Of a stretch of DNA of 64,000 nt, positions 41,137 to 50,845 are shown one piece after another. Position 1 is the stretch's first letter. The number at the start of each line of letters is the position of its first letter. A program made the translations under genes and the position numbers. Origin of the DNA: Paenibacillus_G elgii_A (GTDB taxonomy: Bacteria; Bacillota; Bacilli; Paenibacillales; NBRC-103111); assembly GCA_042219835.1 (NCBI GenBank), contig JBHJMN010000033.1:9167-73166 (forward strand). Reading direction: 5' to 3'. The notes under the pieces were generated by a model. That model was not told the origin of the DNA, ran no database searches, and saw only the letters and a program-made list of their open reading frames with translations.

Positions 41137-41967
41137 ATGGCAAACGTACCGCATTTTACTATAGACGGTTTGAAAGCGACTGTCGAAGGCAAAGAGATTT
41201 TGAAAGGTCTCAGCTTGACGATTAAGGGCGGCGAAGTGCATGCGATCATGGGACCGAACGGAACGGGCAAAAGTACGCTGGCGTCCACCCTTATGGGCCA
41301 CCCGAAATACGAAGTGACGGATGGTACCGTAACGCTGAACGGCGAGGACGTGCTTGAGATGGCGACGGACGAAAGAGCGCGTGCGGGCCTGTTTCTTGCG
41401 ATGCAGTATCCGAGCGAAATTGCAGGCGTGACGAATGCGGACTTCCTGCGCAGTGCGATTAACGCCCGCCGCGAGGAAGGCAGCGAAATTTCGCTGATCA
41501 AGTTCATCCGCCAGATGGAAGCGAAAATGAAAGAGCTGGAGATCAACCCCGAGTTCATGCACCGCTATTTGAACGAAGGCTTCTCCGGCGGTGAGAAGAA
41601 ACGCAACGAAATCCTGCAAATGCTGATGCTGGACCCGAGCATCGTTATTCTTGACGAGATCGACTCGGGCCTCGACATCGATGCGCTGCGCATCGTGGCG
41701 GCGGGCGTGAACGCGATGCGTTCCGAAGACCGCGGATTCCTGATCATCACCCACTACCAACGTCTGCTGAACTACATCACCCCGGACTACGTTCACGTGA
41801 TGATGCAAGGACGTATTGTCAAATCCGGCGGACCGGAGCTGGCTCAGCGTCTGGAGAACGAAGGCTATGACTGGGTGAAAGAAGAGCTTGGAATCGTGGA
41901 CGAGCGGGTAGGCCAGGACGAAGAGGAATTCAAGATTCCGATGAATACGACGGCTCCGAAATACTAA
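41137..41967 (+). CDS. sufC: Fe-S cluster assembly ATPase SufC
   Basis: A 276-residue ABC-type ATPase that powers the SufBCD scaffold. Walker A GPNGTGKST, signature FSGGEKKRNE, Walker B IVILDEIDSGLD and the H-loop in LIITHYQRLL are all present. The last ~15 residues (acidic, ending IPMNTTAPKY) extend beyond the usual SufC length. CTCGGAGG precedes ATG 41137. First gene of sufCDSUB, behind the Fur-like dyad. Confidence 0.96.
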   Translation: MANVPHFTIDGLKATVEGKEILKGLSLTIKGGEVHAIMGPNGTGKSTLASTLMGHPKYEVTDGTVTLNGEDVLEMATDERARAGLFLAMQYPSEIAGVTNADFLRSAINARREEGSEISLIKFIRQMEAKMKELEINPEFMHRYLNEGFSGGEKKRNEILQMLMLDPSIVILDEIDSGLDIDALRIVAAGVNAMRSEDRGFLIITHYQRLLNYITPDYVHVMMQGRIVKSGGPELAQRLENEGYDWVKEELGIVDERVGQDEEEFKIPMNTTAPKY

Positions 41968-41996
41968 GCTATCGAAAGGGAACAGGAGGATTAATC

Positions 41997-43310
41997 ATGA
42001 GTACACAAACCGTTCTTCCGATCGATCGCGCAAGCTTGGTAGAGCTGTCCAAAGCGAGACAGGAGCCGGAGTGGATGACGACTCTGCGCGGGCAAGCGTT
42101 GGAGCTTGCCGGAACGCTCGAATTGCCGACATTGGAGAAAACAAGAATCGACCGTTGGAACCTCGCTTCCTTCGGAACCTATAAAGCGGGCGCCAAGCTC
42201 GCATCGCTCGAAGAGCTGCCGGCCTCGGCCAAGAGCCTGCTGCAGAACGACGGGCAAGGACACCCGGACAATCTGATCGTACAGAAAAACTCGGGCATTG
42301 TGTATAGCAGCGTCTCCGAGACGTTGAAGCAGCAGGGCGTCGTATTTACGAGCCTCGAAGAAGCGCTCCAAACCCATGGCGAGCTGGTGCAGAAATATTT
42401 TATGTCTGTCGTAGGCAAGGACGAAAACCGCCTGACGGCGCTGCATACGGCGCTTTGGAGCGGCGGCGTGTTCCTGTACGTTCCGAAAAACGTGCAGGTA
42501 GAAGTACCTGTCCAAGCGCTGTTCGTGACGGACGACGGCGAAGCGAGCTTTTCGCCGCACGTCTTGATCGTTGCCGAGCAGCATGCGTCGGTGACTTACG
42601 TCGACAACTTCGTTTCCGAAGGCAGCTTGAACGGTCTGGTGCAAAACGGCGTTGTGGAAGTCGTCGTCAAGCCGGGAGCAAAGGTAACCTTTGCCTCGGT
42701 GCATAATTTGGATGAATCGGTTACTGACCTGACGTACCGCCGGGCGCTTGTAGAGAACGACGGAAGCATCGAGTGGATCGTCGGCGAGATGCACTACGGC
42801 AACGCGATGTCGGATACGACGTCGATTTTGAAAGGCAACGGCTCCACCTCCGATGCGAAGGTTATCTGCGTCGGTACCGGCGAGCAGAAGCTAAACGTAT
42901 CCACCCGGGCCGTTCACTTCGGCAAAAGCTCCGACAGCCAGATGATTACCCGCGCGGTTATGCGCGACGGGGCAACGGCGATCATCAACGGCATTACCAA
43001 AATCGAGAAGGGCGCGACCAAAGCGAACGGCGAGCAAACGGAAAAAGTGCTGATGCTCAGCCCGAAAGCGCGCGGCGACGCCAACCCGATTCTGCTGATC
43101 GACGAGGACGACGTTACGGCGGGCCATGCGGCCAGCGTGGGTCAAGTGAACCAGGAACAGGTATACTATATGATGTCGCGCGGCGTTTCGCGTGAAGAAG
43201 CCGAACGGTTGATCATTTACGGCTTTCTGGCACCGGTGGTGTCTCAAATTCCACTGGAGCAGATCGCGTCACAGCTGCAGCTTCTCGTGGAAAGGAAGCT
43301 GGGACAATGA
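41997..43310 (+). CDS. sufD: Fe-S cluster assembly protein SufD
   Basis: A 437-residue beta-helix scaffold subunit that pairs with SufB and SufC. Typical segments are the N-terminal PEWMTTLRGQALELA, LHTALWSGGVFLYVPKNVQVE, and the C-terminal DEDDVTAGHAASVGQVNQEQ followed by YMMSRGVSREEAERLIIYGF. CAGGAGG precedes ATG 41997. It overlaps sufS by four bases (ATGA). Confidence 0.95.
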   Translation: MSTQTVLPIDRASLVELSKARQEPEWMTTLRGQALELAGTLELPTLEKTRIDRWNLASFGTYKAGAKLASLEELPASAKSLLQNDGQGHPDNLIVQKNSGIVYSSVSETLKQQGVVFTSLEEALQTHGELVQKYFMSVVGKDENRLTALHTALWSGGVFLYVPKNVQVEVPVQALFVTDDGEASFSPHVLIVAEQHASVTYVDNFVSEGSLNGLVQNGVVEVVVKPGAKVTFASVHNLDESVTDLTYRRALVENDGSIEWIVGEMHYGNAMSDTTSILKGNGSTSDAKVICVGTGEQKLNVSTRAVHFGKSSDSQMITRAVMRDGATAIINGITKIEKGATKANGEQTEKVLMLSPKARGDANPILLIDEDDVTAGHAASVGQVNQEQVYYMMSRGVSREEAERLIIYGFLAPVVSQIPLEQIASQLQLLVERKLGQ

Positions 43311-44533
43311 ATACGGCGGACATACGCAGTCAATTTCCCATTCTTCATCAGGATGTGAACGGACATCCGCTCGTTTACCTGGACTCGGCGGCCACATCGC
43401 AAAAGCCGGTGTCGGTTATCGAAGCCGTTAAACGTTACTACGAGTTCGACAACGCAAACGTACACCGCGGCGTGCATACGCTCGGCTCTCGCGCGACGGA
43501 CGCTTATGAGGGCGCGCGAGAGAAAGTGCGCCGCTTCATCAACGCTTCGTCCACGGAGGAAATCATCTTTACCCGCGGGGCGACGACGGCGCTCAATTTG
43601 GTGGCTTCGAGTTATGCGCGGGCCGTGTGCGGCGAAGGGGACGAAATCGTCATTACGCCGATGGAGCACCACGCCAATCTCATTCCATGGCAGCAGGTCG
43701 CGAAAGCGACCGGCGCTGTCTTGAAATATATTCCGCTGCAGCCGGACGGTACGATCCGTCTGGCCGACGTGGAAAGCACCGTCACTGAACGCACGAAAAT
43801 CGTATCCGTCGTTTACGTATCTAATGTGCTCGGCGTTGTAAACCCGGTAAAGGAAATCGCGGAAATCGCGCATCGCAAGGGCGCCAAAATGGTTGTTGAC
43901 GGCGCTCAAAGCACACCGCATCTCAAAGTGGACGTGCAGGCGCTGGGCTGCGATTTTTACGCGTTCTCCGGCCATAAGATGTGTGCGCCGACCGGGATCG
44001 GCGCCCTGTACGGCAAAAAAGAGCTGCTGCAGGAGATGGAGCCGATCGAATTCGGCGGCGAAATGATCGATCATGTCGGTTTGTATGACTCCACTTGGAA
44101 GGACCTGCCTTGGAAGTTCGAAGGCGGTACGCCGATCATCGCAGGAGCCGTAGGCCTCGCAGCGGCGATCGATTTTCTGGAAGGCATCGGCTTAGACGCG
44201 ATCGAGAAGCACGAGAAGCAATTGGCCGCCTACGCGATGGAACGCATGCTGCAAATCGAAGGCTTAACGGTGTACGGACCGCAGCACGACCGGGCGGGAC
44301 TGATCACGTTCAACCTGGATGAGGTGCATCCGCACGACGTGGCAACCGTCCTCGACGCCGACGGGATCGCTGTCCGTGCCGGCCACCATTGCTGCCAGCC
44401 GCTGATGCGTTGGCTGAATGTCACGGCAACCGCCCGTGCGAGCTTCTATCTGTACAATACCGAAGCCGATGTCGACCGGTTGGTCGCTTCCCTTATTAAA
44501 ACAAAGGAGTACTTCGGCTATGCAATTGGATGA
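43307..44533 (+). CDS. sufS: Cysteine desulfurase SufS
   Basis: A 408-residue PLP enzyme that draws sulfur from cysteine. Seen: YLDSAATSQKP, the PLP histidine region MEHHANLIPWQ, VDGAQSTPHLKVDV, the PLP lysine in FSGHKMCAPTGIGALYG and the catalytic cysteine in RAGHHCCQPLM. In Firmicutes it passes persulfide sulfur to SufU, encoded next with a 14-base overlap. Confidence 0.96.
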   Translation: MNTADIRSQFPILHQDVNGHPLVYLDSAATSQKPVSVIEAVKRYYEFDNANVHRGVHTLGSRATDAYEGAREKVRRFINASSTEEIIFTRGATTALNLVASSYARAVCGEGDEIVITPMEHHANLIPWQQVAKATGAVLKYIPLQPDGTIRLADVESTVTERTKIVSVVYVSNVLGVVNPVKEIAEIAHRKGAKMVVDGAQSTPHLKVDVQALGCDFYAFSGHKMCAPTGIGALYGKKELLQEMEPIEFGGEMIDHVGLYDSTWKDLPWKFEGGTPIIAGAVGLAAAIDFLEGIGLDAIEKHEKQLAAYAMERMLQIEGLTVYGPQHDRAGLITFNLDEVHPHDVATVLDADGIAVRAGHHCCQPLMRWLNVTATARASFYLYNTEADVDRLVASLIKTKEYFGYAIG

Positions 44534-44948
44534 TTTATACCGCAGAGTCATTATGGATCATTACAAAAATCCCCGCAACCGCGGCTCTTTCGAGAATCAG
44601 TCCGTCAGTATCGATCTGAACAACCCGACCTGCGGCGATAAAATCCAGCTTCAAATGCAGGTCGAGGACGGCAAGGTCAAAGCGGCCAAATTCGTAGGCG
44701 AAGGCTGTTCGATCAGCCTTTCTTCCGCTTCGATGATGACGGAGGCCGTAAAAGGCAAGACGCTGGAAGAGGCGCTGGAAATGGCCGAGAAGTTTTCCGG
44801 CCTGATGAAAGGCGAATCCGTGGAATTCGAATACGAGGACTTGGAAGCTTTGTCCGGTGTGAACAAATTCCCTGCCCGGATCAAGTGCGCGACACTCGCT
44901 TGGAACGCGCTGCGTAAAGGAATTGACCAAGTGAAAACCAACAAATAA
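44520..44948 (+). CDS. sufU: SufU zinc-dependent sulfurtransferase
   Basis: A 142-residue IscU-like protein in which zinc is bound by Cys38, Asp40 (NPTCGDKI), Cys63 (GEGCSIS) and a cysteine near 125 (IKCATLAW). The insertion that marks SufU relative to IscU is present between the second and third cysteines. It accepts sulfur from SufS. AAGGAG precedes ATG 44520 inside sufS. Confidence 0.95.
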   Translation: MQLDDLYRRVIMDHYKNPRNRGSFENQSVSIDLNNPTCGDKIQLQMQVEDGKVKAAKFVGEGCSISLSSASMMTEAVKGKTLEEALEMAEKFSGLMKGESVEFEYEDLEALSGVNKFPARIKCATLAWNALRKGIDQVKTNK

Positions 44949-44963
44949 GGAGGTACGATACCC

Positions 44964-46361
44964 ATGGCAAAGAAAATGCCCGAGATGGAAGAATATAAAT
45001 ATGGGTTTCGCGACGAGCACAAAAACGTGTTCCAGAGCGGAAAAGGCTTGACCCGTGAAATCGTGACCGAGATTTCCAGAATGAAGGGCGAACCGGAATG
45101 GATGCTGGAGTTCCGTCTGAAGTCGCTGGAGCAGTTTTTGAAAATGCCGATGCCGCGTTGGGGCGGCAATATGGACGATCTGGATTTCGACGACATTCAA
45201 TACTACGTGAAGCCTTCCGAGAAGCAGGGGAAAACGTGGGAAGAAGTGCCGACGGAGATCAAGGAAACGTTCGACAAGCTCGGTATCCCGGAAGCGGAAC
45301 AGAAGTTCCTGGCGGGCGTATCCGCTCAGTACGAGTCCGAAGTCGTTTACCATAGCATGCAGAAGGATCTGGAAGAGCAAGGCGTGCTGTTTATGGACAC
45401 GGACACGGCGCTTAAGGAGCACCCGGAAATTTTCAAGAAGTATTTCGGGACGATCATTCCGCCGAGCGACAATAAATTTGCCGCACTGAACAGCGCGGTG
45501 TGGTCCGGCGGCAGCTTCATCTACGTGCCGAAGGGCGTGAAGGTTGAAATTCCGCTGCAAGCCTACTTCCGGATCAACTCGGAAAACATGGGGCAATTCG
45601 AGCGTACGCTCATCATCGCCGACGAAGGCAGCTTCGTGCATTACGTCGAAGGTTGTACGGCGCCGGTGTACAGCACGAACTCGCTGCACAGCGCCGTCGT
45701 TGAGATCATCTGCCTCAAGGATTCCCGCGTTCGCTACACTACGATTCAGAACTGGGCGCCGAACATTTACAACCTGGTTACGAAGCGTGCGGTTGCAGAA
45801 GAAAACGCGACGATGGAATGGGTCGACGGCAATATCGGCTCCAAGCTGACGATGAAATATCCTGCGGTTGTGCTGAAAGGCCGCGGTGCGAAAGGCATGG
45901 TTCTTTCGATCGCCGTTGCGGGCAAAGGCCAGCATCAGGATGCCGGTGCGAAAATGACGCACCTGGCGCCGGACACGACATCCACAATCGTATCCAAGTC
46001 GATCAGCAAGCACGGCGGCAAAGTTACGTACCGCGGCTTGGCTTCGTTTGGACGCAACTCGGAAGGCTCCAAGGCGAACATCAAGTGCGATACGCTCATT
46101 ATGGATAACGAATCGACGTCCGATACGATTCCATACAACGAAATTATGAACGACAACATTACGCTGGAGCACGAAGCGACCGTCTCGAAAGTATCCGAGG
46201 ATCAGCTGTTCTACCTGATGAGCCGCGGCTTGACGGAAGCGGAAGCGACACAAATGATCGTTATGGGCTTCATCGAGCCGTTCACGAAAGAACTGCCGAT
46301 GGAGTACGCGGTCGAGATGAACCGTCTCATCAAGTTCGAGATGGAAGGATCGATCGGCTAA
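44964..46361 (+). CDS. sufB: Fe-S cluster assembly scaffold SufB
   Basis: A 465-residue core scaffold. Seen: YKYGFRDEHKNVFQSGKGL, AALNSAVWSGGSFIYVPKGV, HYVEGCTAPVY (with a conserved Cys), RYTTIQNWAPNIYNL and HEATVSKVSEDQLFYLMSRG. AAGGAGG precedes ATG 44964, 15 bases after sufU. Last gene of the operon; a large terminator follows. Confidence 0.96.
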   Translation: MAKKMPEMEEYKYGFRDEHKNVFQSGKGLTREIVTEISRMKGEPEWMLEFRLKSLEQFLKMPMPRWGGNMDDLDFDDIQYYVKPSEKQGKTWEEVPTEIKETFDKLGIPEAEQKFLAGVSAQYESEVVYHSMQKDLEEQGVLFMDTDTALKEHPEIFKKYFGTIIPPSDNKFAALNSAVWSGGSFIYVPKGVKVEIPLQAYFRINSENMGQFERTLIIADEGSFVHYVEGCTAPVYSTNSLHSAVVEIICLKDSRVRYTTIQNWAPNIYNLVTKRAVAEENATMEWVDGNIGSKLTMKYPAVVLKGRGAKGMVLSIAVAGKGQHQDAGAKMTHLAPDTTSTIVSKSISKHGGKVTYRGLASFGRNSEGSKANIKCDTLIMDNESTSDTIPYNEIMNDNITLEHEATVSKVSEDQLFYLMSRGLTEAEATQMIVMGFIEPFTKELPMEYAVEMNRLIKFEMEGSIG

Positions 46362-46385
46362 GTTTTAATTTTCAGGGAAACATGC

Positions 46386-46449
46386 AAAAATACGTGTCTG
46401 CGGCGATGTTTACGCTTAGGTGTAAAGTCGCCCGGATGCGTATTTTTTT
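46386..46449 (+). terminator. Terminator of the suf operon
   Basis: AAAAATACG pairs with CGTATTTTT, with a long inner stem (GGCGA.GTTTAC with GTGTAAA.TCGCC), then T residues. Confidence 0.8.
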
Positions 46450-46494
46450 ATAGGGCGAAAAAAGAAAGGAGCAACTGCATTAAGCTGAAAATGA

Positions 46495-46541
46495 AAAACC
46501 TCCATCGCCGTCTTAAGGAGTAAAGTGGCTGTGGAGGTTTT
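46495..46541 (-). terminator. Terminator of the 46573-46947 gene
   Basis: AAAACCTCCA (46495-46504) pairs with TGGAGGTTTT (46532-46541). On the minus strand it runs into TTTTTCA. Confidence 0.8.
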
Positions 46542-46572
46542 AACGTTCCTAAGGAACGGCGCCTTTGATTGG

Positions 46573-46947
46573 TTATTTATAACCCAAATAGGCAACGACG
46601 GTGAAATCACCCGGCGAGTCCAAGACAAGTCGATACTCCCCGTCGGGTTGATTCGAAGCCAATGGAATATTTAAGCGCTTATATTGTCCGGCTACAATGG
46701 TTCCCGTCGAGTTGCTGCCTACCAGTACATCTCCGTTCGGTGTCACCCGGTAAAGCTTAAAGTTGACCCCGAGGCTGGTCCGACCGACGTTTATGAAATT
46801 GCCTTCGATATAAATATCGCCATGGGCTCGGACCGGCGCCCAAGTATCGTTGCCTGAACCTGGTCCGCTTAGGGCTGCCAAACCTGTGGAAGCAAAACTA
46901 AACAACAGGACAAGCACGAAAGCGATAGACGCGATTTTTCTTTTCAT
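46573..46947 (-). CDS. Secreted protein, unknown function, 124 aa
   Basis: A clear signal peptide (MKRKIASIAFVLVLLFSFAS, cleavage near TGLAA) followed by about 100 residues of predicted beta strands (GDIYIEGNFINVG, VNFKLYRVTPNGDVLVG, GEYRLVLDSPGDFTVVAYLGY). The look is of a small immunoglobulin-like or jelly-roll fold with no cysteines. No family recognised. AAAAAAGGAGC precedes ATG 46947. Single-gene unit. Confidence 0.75.
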   Translation of the reverse strand: MKRKIASIAFVLVLLFSFASTGLAALSGPGSGNDTWAPVRAHGDIYIEGNFINVGRTSLGVNFKLYRVTPNGDVLVGSNSTGTIVAGQYKRLNIPLASNQPDGEYRLVLDSPGDFTVVAYLGYK

Positions 46948-47317
46948 ACCATCTCAAGCTCCTTTTTTAAATAGAATGAACTCGACAAATGCTTTCTTTG
47001 TACCTGACGGATGGTTTCAACATTTTGAATCCGCTTTCAATTTGAGTGTCGCCGTTTAATTGAACACCTCCTAATAGAAGAGTCATTGGGGTATTCTGGG
47101 CTGTTGATATAAACATACATTACCACTTATACCGGTGTCTATAAATTTTACCTTAATTTTATTTGAAGTTTTTAATGAAAACTATACCCGCAATTTATGC
47201 AAGGAGAACTGCGCTTATTTGTTTCCAGCCAACCGGATGCATAACCCCCTGACTCCTGCTTCATCCTATAAAGGGACCGAATTCCGGCGAATTCACTTAT
47301 GAGAGGAGCATGGTGCG
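46948..47317. other. Intergenic region
   Basis: An AT-rich divergent promoter region between the secreted-protein gene and the NlpC/P60 lipoprotein gene. It has an AGGAGG followed only by very short frames on the minus strand. I see no convincing further feature. Confidence 0.5.
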
Positions 47318-48481
47318 ATGATCAGATCATGGCGGCGTCCGGTGGCGGCCTCATTGATTGTGTGCTTGCTGGCGGCAGGTTGCGGGCCTCAATTATCCAA
47401 GGAACAGCGGCTTTCGAATCAACAGGGTATTCCGAGCAACCAGGGTCAAGCCGCAAACCGGTTAAAAAGCGAAGAAATCAACGGAAAAACGACAACGATC
47501 GGCCTGAACGGCGGATTTATTCGCATGCTGCCGCAGGGCCGGGTGGAAATGACGATTCCCACCGTGACGATAGGCGGGACCGCTTATGTGGTCGGTACCG
47601 ATTTTGCCAAAATTGTTGGATTCCTGTCCAATTGGGATCAGGCTAGGGGAGTATTTCAGTTGGGAGAGCACGATGCGTCTTACGAGCTGAAGCCGGGCCA
47701 AATGTCAGCGCTAAGAGACGATGAGATGCTGGCGCTTAAGGAAGCGCCTATTCTTTTTAATTCCCAGATACATATCCCCGTATCGGCGTTAAACCCGGTG
47801 TTTGAGAAAGATTTTTCATTCGAAATCAAGGAACAGGCGGCGGTCGTCCAAGCCACCGACTGGGCGGTTAGCGGGGCGATCAACGGCCCGCTGGAGGCGA
47901 GTACGGGAGCGGAGCTTGACTTCGGCGACGATCCGAAGGACCCGTTTCAAGGAACGGGAGGGGCTTCGGCGATGAGACTGGAGCGCGACCCGCTGCTGGA
48001 GGCTTCCGATGCTGTGGAGGCCATGAAGGGGCTGAACGGTTTTCACGGGAAGGATGACATGGCGGTCCCCGTTCTGAGGCAGGTCGATATGAACGCTTTG
48101 TTGACGCGGGCGCAGCGATACGTCGGCGTGAACTATGAGTTCGGCGCCGCGCCTTATGCGACCTCGGGCAAGTTCGACTGCTCCACGTTTACGCAATATG
48201 TGTTTGACAAATCCGGTATTACACTTAACCGGACAGCTCGGGCTCAAGCCAAGCAAGGCAACGCAGTCGACCGAAAGCAATTGCGGAAAGGCGATCTATT
48301 GTTCTTTTACGTTCCCGGTAAGTTTCGCAGCCAGAAGACGATCGGCCATGTCGGCATCTATGTAGGGAACCAGAGAATGATTCACGCTGCTCCGGAGCCA
48401 AAAGACGGCGTGCAGATTACCCATATCAACAATCTGTATTGGAAGCAGACGTTTTTGGCTGCCAAGCGGGTATCCTCTTAA
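47318..48481 (+). CDS. NlpC/P60 lipoprotein with copper-amine-oxidase-like N-domain
   Basis: A 387-residue cell-wall protein: lipoprotein signal ending LLAAG with Cys22, a beta-rich region resembling the copper amine oxidase N-terminal domain (about 70-170; GTAYVVGTDFAKIVGFL), a linker, and a C-terminal NlpC/P60 peptidase domain (about 255-385) with the catalytic Cys in GKFDCSTFTQYVF and His in IGHVGIYVGN. It should cut peptide stems of peptidoglycan. GAGAGGAG precedes ATG 47318. Confidence 0.87.
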   Translation: MIRSWRRPVAASLIVCLLAAGCGPQLSKEQRLSNQQGIPSNQGQAANRLKSEEINGKTTTIGLNGGFIRMLPQGRVEMTIPTVTIGGTAYVVGTDFAKIVGFLSNWDQARGVFQLGEHDASYELKPGQMSALRDDEMLALKEAPILFNSQIHIPVSALNPVFEKDFSFEIKEQAAVVQATDWAVSGAINGPLEASTGAELDFGDDPKDPFQGTGGASAMRLERDPLLEASDAVEAMKGLNGFHGKDDMAVPVLRQVDMNALLTRAQRYVGVNYEFGAAPYATSGKFDCSTFTQYVFDKSGITLNRTARAQAKQGNAVDRKQLRKGDLLFFYVPGKFRSQKTIGHVGIYVGNQRMIHAAPEPKDGVQITHINNLYWKQTFLAAKRVSS

Positions 48482-48483
48482 GA

Positions 48484-48521
48484 AAGAACAGCCCAGTCGG
48501 TTATCCGTCAGGGCTGTTCTT
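48484..48521. terminator. Terminator of the NlpC/P60 lipoprotein gene
   Basis: AAGAACAGCCC (48484-48494) pairs with GGGCTGTTCTT (48511-48521). It may act in both directions, since the convergent HD-GYP gene ends at 48543. Confidence 0.7.
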
Positions 48522-48542
48522 CGTATGTAAGGCATTCGTTCA

Positions 48543-49610
48543 TTAATCCGCGAAAATATGCTCAACTTCCAAATCCGTCCGTTCCGATAAATCGATGAAC
48601 GTGCCGTCTAAATTAACGAGCGGCCGGAAAACATCGGTCGGATGGGTGAGTACGATGGTGCCCGTTTCGCCGGAGGCAAGCTGAATTTTTTTGCCGATAA
48701 AATTCGGGACCATGTGCCGGATAAATAATTGCGTAATATGTGGATCAATTTGCCCGAAGCTGCACCGGTGAAGCTCGCGCAGGACGAACAGCAGATCGCG
48801 TTTTTTCTGGTATACCCGGCTTGAGATCATAGCGCTGTAAATGTCCGCAACAGCGACGATCTTGGACAGCGGATGAATTTCTTCTCCGCGCAGACCGTAT
48901 GGATATCCGGACCCGTCGAGCCGTTCATGATGCTGTAAAGCAGCCAAGCATACTTCTGCAGGAAGCCCCGAACGCTGCAACAGCTCGTATCCGTAGATCG
49001 AATGCTTTTTCATGCGTTCATATTCTTCCGCCGTCAATTTTTCGGGCTTCTGAAGAATGGCCGGATCGATGAGGCTTTTGCCAATGTCATGTAAATAGCC
49101 CGCTTTGCCGGTAAGTATAGCATCCCGCTCTGATTGCCCGAGCCACTTGGCGATATAATAGGAGATCATGCCTACTTGCACGCTGTGTTGATACGTATAA
49201 TCGTCCGTATTGTTTAACACGAGCAGGAGCGAAACGACGTCCCTCACCTGATGAACTTGCTGGACAAGCGGGTTAAAACCGTTATCAATTTGGTTCTTGT
49301 ACACAATGCCTTTTTGGATCGCTTGCTCAAAAATGTTTTTCATGCCGTCCACTGCTTCATGGTAGGCTGCTACTGCGGCAGCTGAAGCAGCGTGCTCCGT
49401 CCGCGCGGGTGGAGATTCGTCTCTTGCTGCGTCGGACTCTGGGTCATCCGGAAAAGCGATGTCCACTTCGTCGATTTTGTGCAGCTTCAGCTTCTCGATG
49501 TCATCGACGGAAAGCTCGGTATGTGCGGATAGGACCAGTAGTCCGTACCCGTTAAATATATCAGAGCCGAGCCGATCGCCAACTTTGACTTGATGGATCG
49601 ATATGAGCAC
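48543..49610 (-). CDS. HD-GYP domain protein, probable cyclic-di-GMP phosphodiesterase
   Basis: A 355-residue protein: an N-terminal ~60-residue domain (VKVGDRLGSDIFNGYGLLVL), a helical linker and an HD-GYP domain (about 125-300) with the metal motif AGYLHDIGKSLID and the HHERLDGSGYPYGLRGEEI signature. HD-GYP enzymes hydrolyse cyclic di-GMP to GMP. There is no membrane segment. GTG 49610 follows AGAGGTGAA. A second protein of the same architecture lies at 54349. Confidence 0.9.
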   Translation of the reverse strand: MLISIHQVKVGDRLGSDIFNGYGLLVLSAHTELSVDDIEKLKLHKIDEVDIAFPDDPESDAARDESPPARTEHAASAAAVAAYHEAVDGMKNIFEQAIQKGIVYKNQIDNGFNPLVQQVHQVRDVVSLLLVLNNTDDYTYQHSVQVGMISYYIAKWLGQSERDAILTGKAGYLHDIGKSLIDPAILQKPEKLTAEEYERMKKHSIYGYELLQRSGLPAEVCLAALQHHERLDGSGYPYGLRGEEIHPLSKIVAVADIYSAMISSRVYQKKRDLLFVLRELHRCSFGQIDPHITQLFIRHMVPNFIGKKIQLASGETGTIVLTHPTDVFRPLVNLDGTFIDLSERTDLEVEHIFAD

Positions 49611-49768
49611 AACGGGTTCACCTCTGTCCTGGGGTCACGGGACTTTACCAGAGTAAAAGTCCCTTTTGTCTCATGATAACAGGAAAATGAACCCAAAGCA
49701 CTCGAATTTTGTCGAATGAAGGTAAAAATTAATTAATATTTTTAATCAATTTTGTATTTGTAAACGAA

Positions 49769-50845
49769 TTACATTCCGATATAGCGGCTGTACAGGCTTT
49801 TGGCCAGAGTTGGGTCTTCGGTGCCCTGTACGATCATCCGTCCGTCTGGGAATAGCACCAATGTCAACGATTCATCCAAATGAAGCTTGAGGAGAAACGG
49901 ATTTTTCTCGATCCGTCCAAGCGGCTGAAGCCGTTCCGCCCATTCTTCCAAAGAGAGCGCGGCAGGCGCAACGGGCTGGATTTGGACGGAATTCCGGCCG
50001 CACAGCGTCTGGATCGTATCTTCCTCCAGCGAAGCGTCCAGGTATTCGAACTGACGTTTCGCGCAGCAAGGGCAATCCGCTTTGCGCGCTTTCGACACGT
50101 CGATCGCGGCGTATTGGTTGTACCAGAGGTCCCAATGGACCATCTTGCGGCTTAGCTGCTGGCGGGCCCCCACAAGCAGCTTAAGCGCTTCGGCCGCTTG
50201 GTGGGAGGCGACCGTATGAATGATCGATCCGATCACGCCTGCCGTATCGCATGTTTCCGTCGTGCCCCGCGCGGGCGGTTGGTCGAACAAGCATCGCAGA
50301 CAAGGCGTTTCGCCGGGCATGACGGTGTGTGAGACGCCGCGGGAGCTTACGGCGCCGCCGTAGATCCACGGAATTCCGTGCTTGACGCTGACGTCGTTAA
50401 TTAAAAAGCGCACCGCAAAATTATCCGTTCCGTCCAGAATAAGCTGGACGTCGGCCAGCCATTGCTCGGCATTGGCGAAGTTCAAGTCGGCCACGACCGG
50501 CTCGATGACAACGCCGGAGTTCGCCGCGCCAAGCCGGGCCGCAGCCGCTTCCGCTTTGGGCGCGGAGCCGGCTGCATCCGCTTCGTCGTAAAGCATCTGC
50601 CGCTGCAGATTGCTTCGCTCGACGAAGTCGCGGTCGATCAGGCGCACGAAACCGATACCGGCGCGTACCATATGATTGGCGAGCACCGTTCCGAGCGCGC
50701 CCATGCCTACGATGGCGACACGGGCTTGCAGCAGCTTGGCTTGGCCGGTTTCGCCGATGGGGGCGAATAGCATCTGCCGCGAATACCGTTCCCGGTCCGC
50801 GACCTCTACGTTCTCCTGCTCCGTTATGCTGTCGGATACGTTCAT
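49769..50845 (-). CDS. ThiF/MoeB-family adenylyltransferase
   Basis: A 358-residue E1-like enzyme that adenylates the C-terminal glycine of a small sulfur-carrier protein. Seen: RYSRQMLFAPIGETGQ, the nucleotide loop VGMGALGT, DRDFVERSNLQRQ, DGTDNFAVRFLIND and two CxxC zinc pairs (CLRC and CPCC). The C-terminal ~80 residues form an added domain. ATG 50845 overlaps the stop of the MoaD-MoaE gene (ATGA) and has GGAAGGAG upstream, so the partner is most likely MoaD and the protein MoeB-like. Confidence 0.9.
   Translation of the reverse strand: MNVSDSITEQENVEVADRERYSRQMLFAPIGETGQAKLLQARVAIVGMGALGTVLANHMVRAGIGFVRLIDRDFVERSNLQRQMLYDEADAAGSAPKAEAAAARLGAANSGVVIEPVVADLNFANAEQWLADVQLILDGTDNFAVRFLINDVSVKHGIPWIYGGAVSSRGVSHTVMPGETPCLRCLFDQPPARGTTETCDTAGVIGSIIHTVASHQAAEALKLLVGARQQLSRKMVHWDLWYNQYAAIDVSKARKADCPCCAKRQFEYLDASLEEDTIQTLCGRNSVQIQPVAPAALSLEEWAERLQPLGRIEKNPFLLKLHLDESLTLVLFPDGRMIVQGTEDPTLAKSLYSRYIGM

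Noticed and set aside
44535..46253. A 572-codon minus-strand frame opposite sufU and sufB
   Set aside because: Antisense shadow of the suf genes with no start signals or family features.
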